Source of the DNA: Blasia pusilla
Lineage: Eukaryota; Marchantiophyta; Marchantiopsida; Blasiales
Reading direction: 5' to 3'
NCBI GenBank assembly: GCA_050084515.1
Contig: CM114274.1
Location: 17,112,001-17,176,000, forward strand
DNA length: 64,000 nt
The notes beneath the pieces were generated by a model. The model saw only the letters and a list, made by a program, of their open reading frames with translations. It searched no databases and was not told the origin of the DNA. This document shows positions 9,831 to 21,557 of this stretch, piece after piece. The number at the start of each line of letters is the position of its first letter. Position 1 is the stretch's first letter. The position numbers and the translations under genes are program-made.

Positions 9831-11447
9831 CACCGAGAGTCTCCCACACGCCTCACTAGCTCACCTATGCTAACATCAATCCCGTGATGACATACCCGGC
9901 CTCACGCACGCTCAACACTCGGGCTCACCATGAGCCTCCCCACTGACTCACCTAACCTAGCGACACTCTCTCGGGTCATACACGGGACCCCTACTCGAAA
10001 ACCGCCGTATATCCACCAACATGCTACACATGAAAAGAATCTACACTTGTCACCATCACTGCACCTATCTAGCACCCGCTACTACCCGATACCCAGTGCT
10101 CTCAATCACACACGACAAGTGCAGGAAAAGGGACTCGAATGGGTAACCTGATCACGCCCTCCAACCTGTTGCACCGTTTACATGCACTCTTCCACATGAG
10201 ATGACAATCTCCGCAACACAACACTCTCCTCGACCAACACGTCGATCCTCCCGTCAACAGATACTCCATCGTCAACTCTCCCTGGTGTAACTCACCTAAG
10301 ACGGTGTAAGGTGGGTCACCCACCTCGAGGTAGGTGTGAGTTATTTTTGGAGTTTGTTCGGTCTTCCAAAAATAATCTCCATGCAAAATCTCACTATGAA
10401 AATTTGCGTACAACCCGCTCAACCACATAGCTCTCCTAACTTTGTTAACCATTCCACCTCATCCGCTTCCCAACCTGGTAAGGTAAGGTAAATGCGGGAG
10501 TGAGGGGGCGCCCTCGTCTGTCTTTCTCCCGTCGCTGTCTGCGCCCCTCGCCTCGTCGTCGCTGTCGCGCCGTCGCCGCGTTCGCGCCTCGCTGCCGCTC
10601 GCTGCCGTCGCGCCGTCTGCGTCTGTCTACGCTAGCCTTCGCGACCTAACCTAGCCGCCCTTTACTTGACAGCTCCCTGGCAGCTGCAAGCTCTAACTCT
10701 TCTCCCTGGGTACTCCCGACATTCCACGAGCTATAAGACGACGTTACTCGTGCCGACAGAACCTGCGCTACACCCTGCTGATGTCCCCCATCAATCCGCA
10801 CCAGTAAAATGTGAGAAAAACGGATAGCGCTTCCGCCCACGGCCTTCCCAACATAAAAATGACACACAAAACGTCACACACACGTCTCCAGGGGCTCCCG
10901 ACCAAGGCAACTCGCTTGCCTACCTGCAAACAACGAATTCCCACCATCCTCGATATCTTTTCTCATGTAAAAATAAAGAGTTGTAAAAATGGCACACCCG
11001 GCTTAAAACTCCACTCCTAAATCTACATCGGCATATCGAGCCTCGTCCACCCTGTGCTATCAAGGAATCCGGACGCTAGCACCCTAGTCCTAGCTCACAC
11101 ACATACAAGGGAGGCGCTCCAACGGCCCAACATGAGAAAGATGGCTTAGTAAGCCATTTTCCTCTCTTATATAGGGTTGGGAAGAGCCAAAAGGCTCTTC
11201 CCCTAAAAAAAGCCCTTCCCTTGGTAACCTGCGCGCACAGGTTACCAGGGGCGGGTGACGTGGTCAACAAGTCACCCGGCTGTAAAAGACCTCAACATGA
11301 AAGTTGTCAGGAACGACGTTCCTGACACAATGGACCTATCCTCAACCTCATCCGACACCGTGGGACAAAGTTACACTCAAGATAGTCCGCTGGCTCCTAC
11401 GCCCCATCCACGATAGATCTCGGCCTATCGGCTACTCAGATGTGACA
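9830..11447 (-). repeat. 5' leader and LTR region of gypsy element 2
   Basis: This is a non-coding stretch upstream of gag on the minus strand. A 15-base block, GAATGGGTAACCTGA at 10137-10151 (plus-strand reading), recurs exactly at 35821-35835 in the leader of the third element. A GC-rich CG-repeating patch lies at 10500-10640. A minus-strand TATA box sits at 11166-11174. The presumed outer LTR end is TGTCACATC read leftwards from about 11447. The inner LTR boundary and primer-binding site could not be fixed. Confidence 0.5.
11166..11174 (-). promoter_or_regulatory. TATA box of gypsy element 2 LTR
   Basis: The minus strand reads CTATATAAG about 275 bp inside the presumed LTR start, a suitable U3 promoter position. 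Confidence 0.45.
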
Positions 11448-11570
11448 GCGTCCATCGATTTTCCTTGCCTGGAATTTCAGAATTTACGAGAATCCGACTT
11501 ATGAAAATCAGTCTCGAGGGCACAGTGGCCCAAAAGAGCGGCACACCATCCTCCGGGTGTCTCTGATCCA

Positions 11571-14111
11571 GTGATCTCCCACTGGCTCCGTGAATGGTCA
11601 TTATGGGACGCATTCCGGCTTCTCGGGAAGTCCATGCTCGTGGGTCTCCAATGGGAGCTGAAAAAAATAGAGCCATTTCCGGAGGAAGCAAACCTGGAGA
11701 GTACTGAAGATTTCAAACTTTGGCTGGATGACATCTGGGACAAGCCCATAAAATACCCAGGCTTCAGATTGATGTTCAAGGATCACATCCTCCCTCAGGC
11801 GGACCTTGATGAAGAAATAGAGGCGAAGAAAAGGGATTTCGCAAAGAAAAAGCGAGATCTTCAAGAGCAGGCGGCCGATGCATCTCGACTAAGAGCTGCC
11901 CAACGCATGGTGTTCAAGTATCTTGTCCATTGTAAGAGTGCAGGTACATGGCAAAAAATACTTGCAGCCTACAAATTGTGGGCTTCTTCGCCTGATGGAG
12001 AGACATTTTCCATGTACGACATGGAGATGGCTCAAAGCATGTCCGACTGGGAGGTGGAGAATTGCCCCATCTGGCTGGACTTCAATGACCCTTAGGACAT
12101 AACCGAGAAAAATCTATGCCTGGTCTATGATGCATTGGCCGCAGGTAGGGACAACATCCCCAATTTCGTGCAGCCTAAAGACTTTTTCGAAGGAGATGCG
12201 GAGGAGCAAGCCATCGAGAGAGCGGAGTTGGTGTCCAAGGTTGTCACCGCCACGGACAAATCTAGAGCGGGTCTCAAAGCCAAGGCGAGGGGATCGAAGA
12301 ATTCCGAGGTCGAGTCTTCCCAAAAAGAGGCCGAGAGTTCAAGGCGAGAGGTGGAATCGTCCGGGCAAGCGGGGAGAGAGGATCGGACCAAGCCCTCCGC
12401 CAAAAAAACTCCACCACAGTTTGAGGTGATAGAGACCCCAACAAGCCGACCACAGACTCGGGCAAAGCGGAAGCAAGAGGCATCACTTTTGTAGCAGACC
12501 AAGATGTGGAAAACACTCCATCATCCTTTGGAAGACATAGAGAAAAAACAAATCGGACAAGCGTCATCATTGAGTGCACGAATCTTCTGGATGAGCTGCT
12601 CAGTTTCAATTCCCAAGTGTCGACACCCGCCATCGACAAATTGACAATGCTGGGACGGAAGCTTTAACGAAACGGGCATGCTCCCTACATAGTCCATGGG
12701 GAGGTCGAGGAGGTGGCGGTGGATCTCCTCGTCGCTGATTTGCCCTCGGGATTGCGCTTGTTGGACGAGAATCCGTCTGACGGTGTCATAGACTGGAATG
12801 TCCCTCTTTCTTATGACCTGATCGCGCTCTTGTTTTCCTTTGCAGACGCTTATTTGAGTGACAGGGGCTATTTCTTGGTCTTGACTTGAGGGAGCGAGGA
12901 AAAGCTCTTCAACCTACAGTGCATCAAGAGGTCGCTGAAGTGGAGGACGGCGCAATCGTGGGTCATCAAGAACGAGTACCCACTTTGATCGGCGACGAGT
13001 TAAATCCGGGTAAGGGCTCTTAATCCATATCCAAATTTTCTTGCTCCGACGGGTTGCATCTCTACATGCAACCCGTCGGATTGTCTGAGCTGGAGACTTC
13101 GGTGGTGCAATCCGTCTGAAAGCGACGCGTTGCAAATTTACCGCAAGTCTCCATTGGATGAATGCAACCCGTCGGAACCGGACGGGTTGTGAGTGCTGAT
13201 GCTCATCCTTGTGTTTCTGGATGATGCAACCTGTCTAAAAGCAACGGGTTGCTCTTAGCCAACCATGGGCTATTCTAAGCCATCAACGTGTCGCCTTCTG
13301 ACGGGTTGCTCATGGCAAAAAAAATCACTAACACTTGTAAAACAACCCGTCGGACTCGGACATGTTGCTTAAATGTTAGGACTATAACTAATTTCTCTGG
13401 GGTTAAGCAAAGTTCTTTGGGTACGAGTTGCACATTGTGTCACCATACTGATAGTAGACCTTTCTTGTTCTTGCATACTGAAAGTAGCTCTTTCTTGTTG
13501 TTGACATTGTTTCCAACCTTCTTCTTTACACATGGACCACTCCTTTGTCTACTATTTTGTAAAGCCCGAGCACAACTTCCAAGTGTTTCAGATCCTCAAT
13601 CGAGTGGATCCATGCTCCAATGGATACACGATTTACATTTTGCATGTAAATCCTCCCCCCCCCCCCTTCCCCGGGAATTCACATGCAAAATGGTACCCCC
13701 TTTTTCCTCATCGAGCTCTGCTCAAGGCCGGGTGACTTGGTGTTCGACTTAGTGGTGCTTTTAGGGGCGAGTATCAGAGGCGCCTGGCAGAGTGGCAGGA
13801 ACATTCTCTGCCTTGAGGGAAGGCACGAACTGTTGGACCTTTGCAAAGAGGCAAAGGCACATTACGACAGACTAGTTGGGGCGTACAACTCTCCTCTGAA
13901 GCCGAGAGCTCCGGTTCCAGACCCACCATTGGTAGTGACACCATCGTCACTTCCCACGATTACAAACATCGGGAGGGCAAGGCCGACAGTTATTCTCAAA
14001 GAGCTCTCGGACGATGACGAGTGAGTTCAAAGAACTCAAGGACCCACCCTGACTGCAACGTTTTGGAGTAGGGATTTATTTGATGATGAGGCAGAAGAAT
14101 TCATAGAATAG
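11571..14111 (+). pseudogene. Degenerate amino-methyltransferase-like protein
   Basis: Coding-like blocks run in one direction. The frame 11571-12494 is open except for one amber codon at 12093-12095; it includes a charged helical part (LDEEIEAKKRDFAKKKRDL) and a Lys/Ser/Glu-rich stretch. A frame change then leads to VDLLVADLPSGLRLL, followed by VIDWNVPLSYDLIALLFSF, DRGYFLVLT and WVIKNEYPL (about 12715-12990). After a possible splice donor at 13010 (CCGG/GTAAGG) and a repeat-filled gap, 13683-14024 encodes FFLIELCSRPGDLVFDL, GASIRGAWQSGRNILCLEG and LCKEAKAHYDRLVGAYNS. This order, a DPPY-like site first and a PGDLV(L/F)D motif-I block last, matches permuted N6-adenine/N4-cytosine methyltransferases. 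Key residues are lost (ADLPSG for DPPY; no FxGxGT). The C-terminus reads DDEAEEFIE and stops at 14109-14111 after an in-frame opal at 14022. The family call is inference. Confidence 0.5.
13045..13370. repeat. Array of short palindromes (GCAACCCGTC ... GACGGGTTGC)
   Basis: Six inverted-repeat units lie within a putative intron. The first is a perfect 15-bp stem with a 6-base loop (13045-13059 and 13066-13080). The next five carry GCAACCCGTC-like then GACGGGTTGC-like arms at 13107/13124, 13164/13181, 13226/13243, 13284/13300 and 13343/13359. Their spacing is about 57-62 bp. Single arms recur further on at about 14270, 14425, 14890, 14950, 15115 and 15350. Confidence 0.8.
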
Positions 14112-15136
14112 ATCAAATGTACAATTCTGAGCTTCCTTTGGATGTAATAAAGGACAAGATTTTTTCGAACAATGATGGTGTTTGTAAAAGTTTGCTGAAT
14201 CTCTTTTTTTGTCTTGTCGATTGTGATCGTCTATGTACTCCGACAGTTCACATTGCAATCTCTCCGATTTCGACAGGTTGGCTGCATGAGTGATCAGACT
14301 CTTTCCGTGTTAGTCCAACTTTACAGGCATTATGGCGGGCTTCTTCACTTTGGCATCTTCCCCTAATTTCGTCAAACAAGTCTTAGGCTTCCTCTCTTCT
14401 CTAAGACGTGTTGGATTCCTACTACCTGTCGGATTGCCATGATGGTCTTTCCAAGGCCGAAGCACATATTGATATTGGATGGGTGTGACCTTGCAGAACG
14501 TACAAGATTTACTACCGAGGAAGGCGATGGGACTCAAATCACTTTACATGGGACCGTTATGGTGTACCTAGGGGGGGACCAAGGCTCTCGGATTCCACGC
14601 CAACATTTTTTATCCCCGTCTACAATCCGCCAGAAGAGCCACTTGTATCCCAAGACATTCCTTTTGTATAAGAATCTAGGAGAGTTAGGAGTAAATTTAT
14701 AGATGACGAGGCTGAAGAAATCATAGACTAGATCAAATGTACATTTCCGAGCTTCCTTCGGATGAAATAAAGGACAAGATTTTTTCAAACGATAATGGTG
14801 TTTGTAAAAGTTTGCTGAATATGTTTTTTGGACTTGTCGATTGTGTTTGTCTAGCTTCTCATAATGTTTATTTTGCAATCTGTCTGATTGCGACGAGTTG
14901 CAACTTTTCACTTTTTCCCACTGCAATTTTTTAACCATTTCCTGGCAAGTTGTCGGATTCTGACAGGTTGGTTGCCTGAGTGATCGGACTCTTTCCCTGT
15001 GAGACTAACTTCTGAGGCATTGTGGCGGGCTTCTTTACTTTTGGCTCGTTCCCCTAGTATTGTCAAACTAGTCGTAGGCTTCTTTTCTTCTCTAAGACGT
15101 ACTAGATTCCAACTACCTGTCGGATTGCCATTTTGG
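14081..15136 (+). repeat. Diverged direct duplication of the locus 3' end
   Basis: The stretch 14081-14443 is repeated at 14702-15136. Both begin with codons for DDEAEE, pass a stop, and share AAAGGACAAGATTTTTTC, GTTTGTAAAAGTTTGCTGAAT, GGCGGGCTTCTT and CTACCTGTCGGATTGCCAT. The interval 14444-14701 is coding-like and its last codons before the second copy read RRVRSKFIDDEAEEIID, the probable original C-terminus. The unit is therefore the last coding part plus 3' flank, copied in tandem. Confidence 0.75.
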
Positions 15137-16540
15137 ATTCCCATGCAGTTGGATTTTCGTGGGGTATTGATTCGATGGCGGAAAAATGAAATAATCTTGA
15201 GAGTGTGCGGATCGGCATCCGGTTTTGTGAAAGAGTTTTAGAAAACTTGACTTCTTTCAAGCTTTGAAATAGGGTGGAATGGAATCACTTCTCAAAATAT
15301 TTCCTTTGTTATGGTGAGCTTTCTTGCAAGGGGTGCAAGCTATGTGATTCCGACGGGTTGCAAGAGTTGCAACTTGTAAAATTCCGACAGATTGGGAGGG
15401 GTGCAGCTTCTTGGTTTCTCAGATTTAGGATCTGAATGAAGGGACATCCGTTCCTCTTTACTCCGAGACAGCTAACAATCTTTTGGTTCAATTATCGTCT
15501 CTTGTGTTCACATTTCACAAAGTTGGTCTTTATTTGAACCTTTCATTGAGATGAGATTGCTACTTCTGGTCAAATTATTTTCCAATGGTCCTCCAACAAA
15601 AATACCCTTGGGCACAGTTTATTGTAGACTGAGATGGGCAATGTGAAGAAACTGAGGCTCACATGGAGAGTGATGGAAGAATGTTTGTAGTGGTCTTATA
15701 ATGTCTATTTGTTTTTCGCCCCCTGCAAAAAGGATGTTTCTTTAGGCCTGCCTGTGGACCACTACCTACTCTCTTCTAAAGATTTCATGAATTTGAAAGC
15801 AAACAAAAATTTCAAATATGTCAACAAGTTTTGAAGAGAGAAGGCGGATTTGGCCCTTTTTTTTAAGAGAGACTCTCCTCTCTTCCTCTCTTCCTCTCCT
15901 CTCTTCCTCTCTCCTGCCAGAATATCAACCCCCAATAGCCTGCCTAGAGGGATTGAGTTCCGAAAGTAGGAGAAGCCAGCTTCTTCTTCAGGTCTCTATG
16001 AGGTTCTTTGATGTTCAATAAAGATCTACCTAAGCGGTAATGCAATTCAACTCGAGAGAATCGCAGAAAGAAATCTTGGTACTAATAGAGCGAAGAATAC
16101 CCTGATAAGTGATTGAATCCAAATTGTACAAACTTAACTACAACTTTTGCAAGATAAATGCCATCTTAAACTCTCTTTTCACATAATCGTGATCCTCTTG
16201 GGGATCGAACTCATTGAATTATTGTAAAAAGATCAATTCTTAGACTTCTTGTACATTACAAGGACCCATCTTTAATTTCTTTTTCCACCATGCATATAGT
16301 TTGGCAATCGATGTTTGGTAGACCAAACTTGGTCGGTGTAACATGAGTTGTAGAGAAAAGAGAAGGGGAAAACCCCTACTAAGGCGCGGGTGCATGAGGA
16401 GGCAAAGAACCAAAGGAGTTATGGTATAAATACAGTGTCAAAGCATGTATTTGCATCTGGTTGCTTTAGAGTAGAGGTGAATCTAGTGTATTTCTAGTAC
16501 ATGCCTGTTGATATAGACTGAGATCCATGTCTTGTATTTT
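15137..16540. other. Non-coding stretch with a CTCTTCC-type microsatellite
   Basis: No gene can be supported here. A pyrimidine-rich CTCTTCCTCTCC run lies at 15870-15915. At 16245-16345 there is a block of about 100 bp that recurs in inverted orientation at 24580-24690. A TATA-like TATAAATA is at 16425-16432, about 115 bp before the exon-like block at 16541. Confidence 0.5.
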
Positions 16541-17411
16541 AGGCGCCAGAAACATATGAGCTGACAGAGATCTTTGCACGATTAAAGTCTATGGAGGAGT
16601 TGTTGCCCGAGTCTGTGACTGCTGTATTCTCCAGCAGGATGGACGTGCTAGAGGCAAGCATAAAGCAACAAGAGAACTTCACAAAGTTGATGGAATTGAT
16701 TTCCATGAGCTTGAGAAGGGACAATGAGGACATAAGGGGTTCCAAGGAGAGATCGGAAAATCCAAGAGTTGTATACTCTCCTCGTGGAGTTAGTGATCGA
16801 GACCCTGCTCCTAGTGGAGTACTTGCCTCTATGGCGTTGAGTGTATCCTCTCCTCACCCAATTAGCGGACCACCTTCAAGGAGAGTGCACCCTCTCCGCA
16901 GTTAGTCACTATTGTGCTTTCGCCTCCAGTTCTTCCACAAGTTGCGAGGGTGTTCATACAGTAAGAGGACTAGATACAGATGTTGGCATTGCACCAACTG
17001 GTCCAAAGAAAAAGGGAGGCACAAGAGAGGTTAATGCTACTGTGTTTGTGGGTGACCCTTTGAGTTTAGGTATGTGAGTTTAGAGTGATGTTGTGCATTT
17101 TATATTAAAGTCATTGAAAATCATGATATATTTGAAAGGGTAGTTAAAGTTTCTCGTTGATAATGATTGTAGAGACCACAGATGAGGCCCCGGCCATTAT
17201 AGGCAGACGCCTAGTGAGGACATCGCGGAGATGCAATTTGGAGGCCACGGTATTTTCAGAGAAGAGTGAGGACAGTGCATGGATGTTGGGGAGTGGTGGA
17301 CCCATGGAGTTGGATCATTTGGATCTTTTGAAAAAGCCAATGGTGGTGAGAAGAGCGACCCGAGAGGCTACCAAGCCAGTGTTGAAATTTGTTGTGCCTC
17401 CATTGCAATAG
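16541..17411 (+). pseudogene. Exon-like blocks of an unrecognised protein
   Basis: After a splice-acceptor-like TTGTATTTTAG, an open frame from about 16541 encodes a helical, charged segment (MEELLPESVTAVFSSRMDVL, TKLMELISMSLRRD). It stops at 16903-16905, though the neighbouring frame stays coding-like a little longer. A donor-like GTATGTGAG sits at about 17070, and an acceptor ending at about 17171 precedes a second block that encodes SAWMLGSGGPMELDHLDLLK and stops at 17409-17411. I do not recognise the family. It may be a host gene remnant or another part of the element to its left. A TATA-like box at 16425 fits as promoter. Confidence 0.35.
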
Positions 17412-17776
17412 TTGATATCACGTGAAACCCCTCTGTGGTTGTAGGTTATGGCACCTTGCATGATGGTTGTTCTACTTTCCATGGACGTGATTTTTTAGAC
17501 GGGCATTATGTTCTCCATTTGAGAGAGGTATGCAAGAAGAAATATGTATTGCCATTAACTGAAATATGTATTGCCAATAACACCCCCACGTTCATACAAC
17601 GTGGTTGCTAGCTGAAATACATGAGCTAAGTCAACTCCTAAATCCATCAGCTCCGTGGCCAAAAATAATGGGGATCCCAACACTCAAGTTGCCATCGGAA
17701 ATACTGCACTGGATGCTGCATCTGTGTCTACTACACGCGATGTAGATGCCTCAATCCCCACTGTCGGCTCAATAGG

Positions 17777-19800
17777 CTACGTAGGAACCATGGATGGAGT
17801 CCTAAGCACCTCAGAGAACAAGAATGACGGGGGAAGCCTAGCCGGCCTCCCAGCCTCACCCCTCTGTGGGTCCAACTCCACAGTAGCATCATGTGGCTCT
17901 AACGCTCGAGTGGCTCCTTTTGTAACTGTAGCTGATGCCTCAACCTGTGCTGCACTCGCCATATAAGAGAGATCATCCCCTCCATAAGAGGTGGAAGCCC
18001 CTGCTCCCAAACCTGATCTATGCTGGATACCAGCCATAGTAGCCAACTTCTGCTCCAACAACTCAATCCTGGCAGCCATAGCTGACTCTATCGTAGTGGT
18101 AGGGGTAGCCACCGTAGGCTCTCCAACCACTGGTCCACTTCTACCACCCCTACCACCTCGGCCTCTCGGAGCTACTCCACCACGGCCGCGGCTTGATCTC
18201 AACTCTGGATGAAGATCAAAGCAACGCTCTCGAGGATGACTTGGTCTCCCACAATGATCACACTGAGTTGGGGCCGACTGAGGCCCATCCTCCAAAGTCC
18301 GTCTCCCATCCTCTTGGGGACAAAACCTCCTAACATGATCACCTCCACATGTCCAATATGACTGTCCTTGCTGCGGGGCATCAAATGAAGGCAATGGTCT
18401 CTGCGCAAGTGTCCCTCTAGGACCTGACTCAGGTCGTGTGTACCCCCCACGACTCCCACTACTACTACCACCACCACTACTACAAGACTGTGAGGTGGAC
18501 TGCTGAACACGAGAAGTAGTAGTTGTATCCCTACTGAATGCGGATGTCACCACTCTCCCCTTCACCATGTTAAGCTCAATCTTCTCAGATAGAGCAAACA
18601 CATGGGTCAATGTGGATGAATCATCATTCATAAGAGTAGCATCACGTACCCTACGGCGCAACTCTTTGTCCAAGATCCCATGCCAAAACTGGACTACCTA
18701 AGCCTCAACCACACCCTGGGTAACTGAAATCAAACATCGCATACGAGTGTATGCCTCTAGGACCTGACTGAGGTCGTGTGTACCCCCCACGACTCCCACG
18801 ACTACTACCACCACCACTACTACAAGACTGTGAGGTGGACTGCTGAACACGAGAAGTAGTAGTTGTATCCCTACTGAATGCGGATGTCACCACTCTCTCC
18901 TTCACCATGTTAAGCTCAATCTTCTCTGATAGAGCAAACACATGGATCAATGTGGATGAATCATCACTTAAAAGAGTAGCATCACACACCCTGTGACGCA
19001 ACTCTCTATCCAAGATCCCATACCACACTGGACTGCCTGAGCCTCAATCATACCCTGGGTAACTGAAATCAAGCGTCGCATACGAGTGTATGCCTCACGA
19101 AGACTCTCACCAGTCTTTCGCTCAAATTCCTGAAGACTCCTCAAGTTCTCTGTCTTCACTCCCTGATAGTTCTTCTTCAACCTCTTGAAGAACTCTGCAA
19201 CCGGGCTGAACGATGGTGGGGCACTAGTACCTCCACTAGTACCCCCATGGGTACCCCCACTCCGGCTCGTACTCGTACCACTCAACGTCGGGCTGGCTGG
19301 CATAGTAGGAGCACTTCTACCAATACCACCATGGGTGATAGACACATAGCCTGGAGACCAATATTGTCTCCACGCCTCAATCTCAACAACATGGTCCTTC
19401 CTAAACTCATGGTAATTATCCATGGGTGGTCCCTCCAAGTGCTGAAACAACCCCTTCCAAGCCAAGAAGGGTGTAAAAAATGTGGCGTTCCGCAACATCT
19501 GCATATCACACCACGTATCAAACTCCTGCATGAAGTCCTACAACTCAATGGTGCCCACTGCACCCGAGTATCGTCGTGGGCCCTTCATGGCCCCATATAT
19601 CCCGTCCAATTCCGAAATCAATGGAGCTGTATCACTCGATAACAACGCATAAGACTCGGTGTTTGGAACACCCTCGTCCTTCTCTTCATCAACCGTCAAT
19701 AGTGGAAAAGGTAGCAAATACCTCAATCCACTCCGTGTGAAACCACCACTTTCCGTACCACAGTCCCCAACCAGACCACCAAAGAGCTCCGTGATGACCA
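17777..19800 (-). pseudogene. Gypsy gag with internal tandem duplication (element 4)
   Basis: The N-terminal part gives FLAWKGLFQHLEGPPMDNYHEF, then FSPVAEFFKRLKKNYQGVKT and LREAYTRMRRLISVTQG. The C-terminal part has two zinc knuckles. The first has lost its first Cys (YWTCGGDHVRRFC) and the second is intact (CDHCGRPSHPRERC). Between them is an Arg/Gly-rich stretch. A 340-bp tandem duplication (18415-18754 and 18755-19094) repeats the segment encoding FALSEKIELNMVK. Because 340 is not a multiple of three, it breaks the frame. Other frame changes occur near 19020. Confidence 0.85.
18415..19094 (-). repeat. 340-bp tandem duplication within gag
   Basis: The two copies both start with CTCTAGGACCTGACT and run to GCATACGAGTGTATGCCTC. 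They differ at few positions, so the duplication is much younger than the gag region itself. Confidence 0.9.
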
Positions 19801-19829
19801 AAGCTGATGCCGCACCACCACCAAATTAC

Positions 19830-21557
19830 CACGACTAAGTAACCAAGTGATGTCCAAGTCGCTGTACTATTCTAGCTCTACTAGCTATGGATGTAGGCAA
19901 CCTACCCCGTCATCACCACAAGAAGCCTCCCACGGTCTACTGGTCATCACTCAAGTCTCACTACCGGTAGCACACAGGAATAACACTACTCTGGAAATCA
20001 GTGTCAACCCTAACAATAGGCGCGCAAGCAAGAAGCAATGATGGAGGGAATCCAAACACAGGAAGTCTAACGACAACCCTCCAATCGCAAATGGAAATCA
20101 AGATAACACAATCCACGAAACATGGGGCCCCTTTAATCCACAAAACCCACCACAAAATTCTAACGCAATAGCTACTCCGCCGCGGGTCAATGACGTGCTA
20201 GTCAGACTCGCAACACTTGAAAATATCACATGCATGGAGAGGCTACACGGTACTATGCGCTAGAGGTCCATCAACCAAAAACCAGAGATGCATAAAGCGC
20301 CTAACACATCTCCAAACAACACCAAATGAGCTACATTAGTGTGTACACTGGCATAGTTAAGAACTCAACAGTTAAGAGTCTTCCATGCAGAATAGCCCAA
20401 AGATGGGTGACTAGTTATGCAACACTCAAATCACAAATCCTGCAAAAAATGCCTCACCCCAAGCAAGCAAGCTTGCTCCTTGCTCCTTACTCCTCCTCTC
20501 ACACCCACTCACCTCGAGCTACCACGAGTTACCTCAAAGTCTCCAACAACGGACGAGTCACCAACCAACCAACCCCTCCGATGTGTTGTCCACCATAGCC
20601 AAACCTTGAGCTAGTCCGCAAAATTTTGATCAGAAATTACTCCACAAATCCTCAACCAAAATTGAATATGTTTCAACCAGAATTCAATTGACCACCATAA
20701 CTATAACTCCACAAAAAATCAGCTACAACCAAGCTCTAACCTCTGAGCTAAAAATCAGACAAACTTGCTGTCCATACAGCTCCAGAATCACAAATCCGAC
20801 AGCACTTTAATCCGCAACGCTCCACACACTCAAGAGGATAGCTTCACATGAAATCAGAATACAAGTAGCAACATGAACCTCTCATCCAATCTGGATGAAC
20901 TTCAACAGAGCTTCCGCACTCCAAGCTCTCCACATTAGAAAACCGTCGAATACGAACCAGAATCTTCAATCCTTGATATCTTCCAACTCCCTTGACGAAA
21001 TCCGGAAATCTAAAGCGCATTGAAAAGCTCTCAGCAAGGCGCTTCTTTACCAACCAACCACGCACCAGATTCCCACCTCCAACATAGGCCACAAGCCACG
21101 AACATCCACGACTGAGTACACAATCAGCCCTAACGAGATCCTACTGATCCACAATCGAAGCTACCATCAATCTACTCTAGTTCTTTGAGTGAAATCCGTG
21201 AAAGACCTATTGTCATAAAACACGTATAGAATCACATAAAATAGAGCCAAACCCACTCCACGATGGGAGAATCCAGGTCGAAGCTTGCGGGAACCACCAT
21301 AGCCAAGAGCTCTACTCACTACTAAGGCTAACTCCCAACGCAACCGGCTCAAGTCAAAGAACTAATTGTTCTTTGAGTGCACTCCACACTATATCCTCCA
21401 ACCTAAGAGCGGGCCCTACTGGAAAAGTCACCCTCAACTAAGTAACCCCCAACCCTATGTATGAAACCGCATCTTTACCTAGACACTGCGGCCCTACATA
21501 AGGTATGGCCTCTACTAGCACACTACACTCTACGACATAATCCATATGGTCATGACA
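19830..21557 (-). repeat. Leader and 5' LTR of gypsy element 4
   Basis: A non-coding stretch between the start of gag and the outer edge. The last 370 bp (about 21180-21557) match 55342-55708 in reverse complement. They share CACTCAAAGAACAA-type sequence and the TGTCATGACC terminus. The inner LTR end and primer-binding site were not identified. Confidence 0.6.

Larger units (their letters stand above)
2687..11447 (-). mobile_element. Ty3/gypsy element carrying a cytosine methyltransferase (element 2)
   Basis: Read on the minus strand from 11447 leftwards, the element holds LTR/leader, gag, protease, a C5-cytosine methyltransferase module, reverse transcriptase, RNase H, integrase and a C-terminal tail. 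The tail breaks off at 2687 where the plus-strand chromovirus is inserted, so its 3' end and 3' LTR should continue left of the window. Coding regions are split by many stops and frameshifts. The outer right edge at about 11447 is inferred from a TGTCACATC start on the minus strand and from a change of sequence character; it is not certain. Elements at 17575-21557 and 32722-37591 belong to the same group by gag and protease similarity. Confidence 0.85.
17575..21557 (-). mobile_element. Ty3/gypsy element 4: LTR, gag and start of protease only
   Basis: On the minus strand the LTR outer end is TGTCATGACCATATGG at 21557 reading left, then the leader, gag (about 19800-17780) and the spacer before the protease, which breaks off near 17575 at a region parallel to AEVFRLAATLCERG in element 2. 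Everything downstream (methyltransferase, RT, integrase, 3' LTR) is missing. A related LTR fragment in the other orientation at 55342-55708 confirms the outer boundary. Confidence 0.8.

Noticed and set aside
12127-12639. Competing frames on both strands over the Lys/Ser/Glu-rich stretch
   Set aside because: Low-complexity composition opens several frames. Only the frame continuous with 11571 (through one amber) is kept.
13045-13080. microRNA precursor
   Set aside because: The stem is only 15 bp, too short for a plant miRNA precursor, and the motif is part of a repeated array.
13045-13370. CRISPR array
   Set aside because: Units are palindromes of varying sequence in plant DNA with no cas genes, and the repeats are too divergent.
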